From positions 6,346,545 to 6,410,544 of the forward strand of contig CM040447.1 in assembly GCA_022749755.1 (NCBI GenBank): a stretch of 64,000 nucleotides of DNA, written 5' to 3'. Below the pieces are notes generated by a model. That model was not told the origin of the DNA. It saw only the letters and a program-made list of their open reading frames with translations, and did no database searches. This DNA is from Azadirachta indica (Eukaryota; Streptophyta; Magnoliopsida; Sapindales; Meliaceae). Positions 58,787 to 64,000 of this stretch are shown here, one piece after another; the stretch's first letter is position 1, and each line of letters starts with the position of its first letter. The position numbers were made by a program, and so were the translations under genes.

Positions 58787-59279
58787 ATTGGTGGTTATGA
58801 GGACACACCCCGATTGTAGGCTCGATTATTCTGAGGCCTATATATTACAATAAGCACAACTTTTGCAGTTTTCTGCTTGTGTTATGGAAGTTGATAGGAG
58901 ATAAAAAGACATAAATGTTATTGTCCTGGATGTGGATTATCCTGTTTGGTACAATGGAAGATGCTCCTACTATCTTCTTTTTATGTATCATGTCATCGAA
59001 TATATCTATGCCGTACCTTTTGCTATCAAAGTTTCTTATTGTGATTTTTTTTGGAGTTTCCTGATAACTGCTCTTTTAACTTCTCTAATGGAGATAATCA
59101 ACATTGTGATCCCTTGACTTTACCATATAAGCTTCCAAGCAAGTAAAAACATGAGTTTTTAAAAACAAAAAAAGGTTAAGTTACTGGCTAATTATGCATC
59201 TCATCTGTTCATGTATTAATCCTATATACCAATTCCCTCTTTACCCGCGTCATTTAAGCGTCTCTTAACCCATGAAACA
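58787..59279 (+). promoter_or_regulatory. CAD-H 3' flank and CBP-F upstream region
   Basis: This is homologous to 37245-37747. It must contain the CBP-F promoter. No sharp TATA box is seen close to the ATG; TTTACCATATAAGC at about 59121 is the nearest candidate. A short leader (CGTCTCTTAACCCATGAAAC) precedes the ATG. Confidence 0.45.
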
Positions 59280-60064
59280 ATGGCTTCATTCTTCCAAAAG
59301 TTGGATTTCTTCTTCTTGAACTTCTTCCTCCAGTTAGCAATTCACCAAGCCTTGGCTTGGAGTTTGGGACCTGTTGATACCACAAAAGGGTTCATCTCCC
59401 TCCCTTTAAACCGATCATATTATCACATCCAGAAGCCCTACGACTTGACGGAAAACCAGCGTTACAACTTCACCGACGGAATTCACCGATGCTGGGTTTA
59501 CTCTACAGACAAAGCTCACACTCCAACCAGCCAAACCAAGCCAGGTACTGAGATTGCTATACAGGTAAATGATACCATTCATATTTCTCGTTTTACTGAA
59601 AATGAATGTAAGAGACTGGGATGATGGTAACATTCTCAGTTTGTTATCCTTGCATATATCATCATCTCTTCAAGGGATACAATTATTCGTCAGGTGTCTG
59701 GCAATTTGAAGGACATTGGTACGTGCCTCGAGGGACGTCAGGCGTCTACATCATGCAAGTGTTCGGAGCAAGTCGTCCCCGAGCCACAACCCTAATGCTG
59801 AGAGTCTACAATGGCTCACTGGTTTACTATGAGGGTCCAGTCTTGGTTGAAAACGTCTACGAGAAATGGTTCAAGTTGAATGTTATCCATGATGTTGATG
59901 CTGCAAAAGTGAAGGTTTACATTAATGGATATCTGAAATTACACGCAGATGGTCGTGGGGGTACATCTCATGCTTTTAAATGTGGTGTTTATGCACAAAA
60001 TGATGATTCTTATTACATGGAATCTCGTTGGAAAGACATCAAAGTTATGAGAAAATATGCTTGA
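59280..60064 (+). CDS. Citrate-binding protein-like (alginate-lyase-2 fold), intact copy CBP-F
   Basis: Two exons (59280-59564 and 59675-60064) encode 224 aa, the size of Hevea citrate-binding protein, a secretory-pathway protein associated with latex vacuoles. The N terminus (MASFFQKLDFFFLNFFLQLA) is a strong signal peptide, with cleavage probably near IHQALAWS. The body is one jelly-roll domain related to polysaccharide lyase family 7: YNYSSGVWQFEGHWYVP, IMQVFGAS, EKWFKLNVIHDVD and FKCGVYAQND correspond to lyase strands, but the QVH catalytic His is QVF here and YFKAG is FKCG, so lyase activity is doubtful. The RTEI motif of the neighbouring copies is GTEI here (K-P-G-T-E-I). It is the only one of three CBP copies in the window without a stop, and it lies 0.5 kb downstream of the CAD-H pseudogene in the same orientation. 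Confidence 0.92.
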
Positions 60065-61329
60065 TTGCTTGGGAGTTTGGATGTATAAAGAATAAAAATG
60101 TTGTCACTTTGCATAATATTTCGTATATTCTCATTTTTGTTTTTCATCAAATTCTGTCACACACATTCTTGTAGATTTTTATAACTTCTACTATTCTCTA
60201 AAATTGCTATTAAAATGTGATTTTTAATTTTTTATACAATTAACATGTATACTAAGAAATCAAAATATCTAAAAATGCAAATATCACTAAACTATTTAAT
60301 TTTCAATTAATATTACGTGAGAATCTTATGTTTAAGAAGTTGTCATAAAAGTAATAGAAATTTTTTAAATAATATCATTTAGATACTAAATTTTTACAGT
60401 GTTAAGAAATCAAGGGATAAAGGGATTAGTACTAGGAAAAAAAAATTAAAAAAATTGATCGTGGCCCTTATAAACTTCACTAAATAATGATCCCAAGCTG
60501 TTCGAATTCAAGTGAGTGATAATAAAGAATAAGGATTTGGAGTGAGATTTCTCACTAACTCCTATCTATGCTTTTCTGGTAACCAATATTTTGTTTAAGT
60601 TCGTAAGGTTTTGTAAAAATATAAATAAGGACATAGGCGATCCTTTGATTTAGTCTCTATTTAGAATAAAATAAACTAGTATTTGAGACTTATCTACATT
60701 ATAAAAAAACTCAAGTGTATACTCATTTATTAGTTTAACAATAATTAGAGCTTATGCATTGCCATTTATTTACTTTTCTGAGCATATAATCCTTTTCATT
60801 TATACGGTGGTAAACATTTGCATTTTTTTTAATTTTTAATAATAATTAAATTCAAATGTTCAAGTTGATTCAAAATTTAAATAAATAAATACTATCTTAC
60901 TTGTAAACCAAATATTTTCTAAAAATTTTAGTTATAAGAAAGAAGATTATCAATTTCATAAATTTATAAAAATTTACAGAAAATTAGATCTTTAAATATT
61001 ATGATTGGGTAAAGTGGTCATTTTCAACAATCCTTAAATCTAGCCAAAAGTTGGTCAACCTCATGTTGGTAAAAACTAAAAACCAATATTTATATTTTGG
61101 TAACAATTTTGAAAATGAAAATGCCAAAGAAATGGGTGCTATATCACAAAAGTAAACTGAAAAAATGGTTAGGTGCTCTACATCAACAATTTTCTGATTT
61201 ATAATGTCATACAAGTATATAACAAAAGAGAACGATGTCGACAGTTGGGTGAATCAAAAAACGCATCAGATCACTTGCAATTGATTTATGTAAGTCAAAT
61301 TATTCACTCATTTGTTTCATTCTGTGACA
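60065..61329. other. 3' flank of CBP-F and duplicated non-coding sequence
   Basis: A probable polyadenylation signal (AAGAATAAAAATG) lies about 30 bp after the stop. From 60220 the sequence matches 39230-40240. No gene is seen. Confidence 0.5.
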
Positions 61330-62917
61330 ATCATGGGTGCCACTTTCTTTAAAACTCTAGTTAACCATTATCCATGAATCAGCGATGTGGCTACCAATTT
61401 TGTCTACAAAACGGTAAAAACAAAGTAGACAGATGCAAGTAATTCTGTACTTATAAAAGCTCTATCAAAATACTGTCTTACAAATTATTTTAGTAAAAGA
61501 ATCTTGTCTAACTTAAGCAGAGTTTTTGCCCAAAAACTCAAACTTTTCAATAATTTTTATTTCTTACAGATACATGGCAGTGAAAGAAAAAGATCATTTG
61601 CAAGATTCTAATTTCTACTCTTGGCATCTCAAGTCATATCCTTCTCCATGTTAAGGTGGTGGAAATTTGCTTCATCAATTTTGTCAAATTTTCCCAGAGC
61701 TTACCAGACAGATTACTTCTCTTGTCTCGCTTTCGCCCTTGCAAGGACTCTTGTATTTTGGTCAGGGTCTAAAGACGTTTCACTTTTTTATTTAATTCGT
61801 GAATTGTTATGAGGAAGTCAAGAATTAATAAGCAAACTGCCTTCCCTTGGGCTAACTTTTTTTTGGTTTAATGTTATTCTCCCTCGGTTTTCAACCTCAT
61901 TTGGCGATTGTTTTGCAATCGTTATGGCTTTTATATGGCTTCTATTGCAGATTTTGTGATTGTCATCCAGCAACTTTGGAGCACCTTTTTGTACAGTGTA
62001 ATTTTGCTCGGTACTTTTTTGGATTTTGATTTGGGTGGCTTTTGAGTTGTTGTAACATGAGTTTGGACTTCTTATGCCTGTTACTTTTTTTTTTTTTTTT
62101 TAAAACAATCCTATTAATATTATACAATCAAAAAGTCTACCGGAAAGTTGAATAATCACTGCCCAGGAAAATCTATCCTAATAGAGAATGAGCTCTACCC
62201 AAAAATTCTGAGTGAATTTTGGGCCTAATGCATCTGCCACTTTATAATTCAAATAAATTAATATGATCAATTGGTTTCTTTAAACTTCTGGCAATACTTA
62301 TCTCATAGTCTTTCTTTAAATTATATACACTAGGTTTTTGCGCTTATGATATTTATTTAATATTTTAATGAGCATTATTATATATATATATCATTAATTA
62401 CACTATTAGTTAAGCTAATCATGTTAGAGGTCAGTTACTTAGATCTACATCTACCATTCACCATAATTAATTCAATCAATTGTTCAAGTATTAGCAATAA
62501 TATAATCATCTTTCTTCAGATTAATAATATAGTTTTTATCAATTGTTCAAGAAGTCGTGTACACATGACATTTTTGATCGTGCCGGCTAGCTTTCACTCC
62601 TTAAACTGTATTTAATGTATTATTAATATAATTTGTTTAGGTATGCTAAGTTATAATGTGGTCGTTTGTTTAATATACATATCCGTCATTGATGTTTTCT
62701 CTTATTTATGTAAATGTAGCAATTTCAGCCACGTTTTTTCTTTTTTGTCATATATTAGGGGTTAAGATTTTTCCCTTTTTTTTTTGGGTTTGAAATACAT
62801 TTATTAAAAAATTTAATGTGAAGTATACAATAAATATCATAAGCGCAGAAACCTAGTGTATATAATTTGTTTAATGATTGCAGATTGCACAGTTCATGCA
62901 CATTCAACTTTTATAAT
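61330..62917 (+). repeat. CAD-flank/LINE repeat, copy 3 (without the CAD-flank part)
   Basis: The sequence matches 41590-43240 and parts of 48350-49500, starting at TTTAAAACTCTAGTTAACC and ending at TTCATGCACATTCAAC. It joins directly to copy 2 of the CAD-CBP duplication, which suggests that the LINE-bearing block is the natural downstream neighbour of the CAD-CBP unit. Confidence 0.7.
61610..62060 (+). mobile_element. LINE-type retrotransposon remnant (zf-RVT domain), copy 3
   Basis: Shorter and more degraded than copies 1 and 2. ILSNFPRAYQTDYFSC and WSGSKD, and later a CATCCAGCAACTTTGGAGCA segment (equivalent to the HPTTLEH codons), are still recognisable in changing frames. Confidence 0.6.
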
Positions 62918-63679
62918 AGGGTAAAAATCCTTTTAATCTTAAAGGTTTGATTTAATACTTTTATAAGTTTTAGTAATTTTTTAAAATATTTTTAAAAGTC
63001 CTAATTTATTATAAAATAACAATTTTACCTATATACAATAATAGTTATTAATACCAACAAATCTGCAAATTTTGAAAAAATATAACATATTTACATAAAA
63101 TACATTAATTGATAATATTCTTATTTTATAGCGCATTGATAATATAAATATTTATTAATATATTATAAATTTATTTCTTAATATTTTATTTTAATTATTT
63201 TATTTTATATTTTAATCAAATATATACATGTATTTTATTTAAATTACAATATAATTATAAATATTTATTATAAATATGTTTAAGATAAATAAATTTATAA
63301 ATCTATATTTATTAATAAATTAATATTTCTTTCTGTTTTATTTTTATTTAATTTATAATAATTACAAATATGGAATTTATTTTTAGTTAATTTCTTATAA
63401 ATAATTACAATACAATTATTTTATTAATATATTATTAGAAGAATATTTTTATTTATTTATTAATGTAATTTACATAAATATATTGTATTTTATTAAATTT
63501 TAAAGAATTATTAGTTATTTTATAACTATTGTTGTGTATAGAGAATTATTAGTTATTTTTTAATAACTATTGTTGTGTACGGATAAAATTATCATTTTAT
63601 AATAAATTATGATTTTTAAGGATATTTTTAAAATTACTAGAATTTATAAGGATATTAGATTAAATTTATCTTTTATAAT
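62908..63679. mobile_element. MULE-like MITE (752 bp) with a 10 bp target-site duplication
   Basis: The insertion 62918-63669 is flanked on both sides by CTTTTATAAT (62908-62917 and 63670-63679). The paralogous unoccupied site exists at 43231-43240, where CTTTTATAAT occurs once and runs straight into ATTATCAAATTTAATAATAG. The ends form an imperfect inverted repeat of more than 100 bp: TAGTAATTTTTTAAAATATT (about 62970) pairs with the complement of AATATTTTTAAAATTACTAG, and ATACAATAATAGTTATTA pairs with TAATAACTATTGTTGTGTA. The interior is AT-rich and has no open frame. A 9-11 bp target duplication with long inverted ends indicates the Mutator superfamily. Confidence 0.8.
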
Positions 63680-64000
63680 CTTATTAAATTTAGTAAATAG
63701 TATAAAGTTTTCGAGAATTATGCTAAAATATTAGTGGTAAGCTTAAAAAAAATTAAAATGATATAAAACGTAATTGATATACATTGTTTTATAATATTGC
63801 ATTGTTGACCGGTACAGTAAGATTACATAATATTGATATTATTTTATTATTAGATATGCACTGCCCAGTATAGTGAGGAATATTAATATACTATCGAGAT
63901 TCAAATTTTTTTATCTGTTTATGTGATAATTAATCCATTTTTAAATAATTAATAGCACTATTAATATATAAAATAATTATATTGGTTAAGTTAATCGTAT
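63680..64000. other. Non-coding right end of the window
   Basis: It begins with the continuation of the repeat shared with 43240-43330 (GTATAAAGTTTTCGAGAAT, then AAAATATTAGTGGTAA) and then becomes AT-rich single-copy sequence. No gene is seen. Confidence 0.5.

Larger units (their letters stand above)
52921..61330 (+). repeat. CAD-CBP segmental duplication, copy 2 (about 8.4 kb)
   Basis: This is collinear with 32785-40240. The left end abuts the SABATH exon 2 fragment base to base. It includes a Copia fragment (54977-56680) that is absent from copy 1. The right end (GTTTCATTCTGTGAC) joins directly to the third CAD-flank/LINE repeat. Confidence 0.9.

Noticed and set aside
1..64000. A biosynthetic gene cluster combining monooxygenase, CAD, methyltransferase and other genes.
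   Set aside because: The methyltransferase is dead, the functional genes belong to separate local duplications with large gaps, and there is no scaffold-forming enzyme. Proximity is explained by tandem duplication.
1..64000. CRISPR arrays, bacterial operons or phage modules.
   Set aside because: The window is plant nuclear DNA. The direct repeats are microsatellites, MITE ends or segmental duplicates with no regular spacer pattern.

Overview
This is nuclear DNA from a flowering plant. The evidence is an AT-rich background, GT-AG introns, plant-only gene families (SABATH methyltransferase, DUF247, ankyrin-PGG, citrate-binding protein, CAD), Copia, LINE and MULE remnants, and a nuclear copy of plastid DNA. 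The style of the genes suggests a eudicot, perhaps a woody rosid such as Citrus, but the sequence alone does not prove a species.

Layout. (1) 1-13.1 kb holds three FAD-dependent monooxygenases (MO1/CTF2 type, often labelled FAD-dependent urate hydroxylase-like). Copies A (2.9-4.75 kb, +) and B (7.7-9.65 kb, +) are in tandem, and copy C (13.07-10.5 kb, -) is tail-to-tail with B. Only B has an uninterrupted frame (421 aa in 5 exons). A and C each lack one nucleotide in exon 1. A 2.43 kb repeat unit sits in the promoter of A, and a second copy lies at 14.4-16.9 kb. (2) 16.9-26.8 kb holds an intact DUF247/UPF0481 gene (25.46-26.75 kb) and a duplicate of its upstream region. That duplicate carries only about 60 codons and then joins a broken citrate-binding-protein (CBP) gene. 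A plastid-derived trnL-CAA lies between them. (3) 26.8-32.8 kb is gene-free, very AT-rich DNA. (4) 32.8-40.2 kb and 52.9-61.3 kb are the two copies of a segmental duplication carrying a cinnamyl-alcohol/mannitol dehydrogenase (CAD) gene followed by a CBP gene. Decay is reciprocal: in copy 1 CAD is intact and CBP is dead, and in copy 2 CAD is frameshifted and CBP is intact. (5) Between them (40-53 kb) lie a broken ankyrin-PGG (ACD6-like) gene, a Copia gag fragment, LINE zf-RVT remnants attached to CAD 3'-flank remnants, and a SABATH methyltransferase pseudogene cut exactly at the duplication breakpoint. (6) The end of the window has a third LINE-bearing repeat copy, interrupted by a 752 bp MULE-like MITE whose empty site survives in the paralogous copy.

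The intact genes are MO-B, DUF247, CAD-G and CBP-F. They are lineage-expanded specialised-metabolism or defence-type families kept in local clusters. I see no evidence that they form one pathway. The main interest is genome evolution: local duplication, chimera formation, reciprocal pseudogenisation and transposon insertion that can be read from paralogous empty sites. I found no convincing new biochemical system. Several genes are broken by single-nucleotide indels, so residual assembly error must be excluded before calling all of them pseudogenes.
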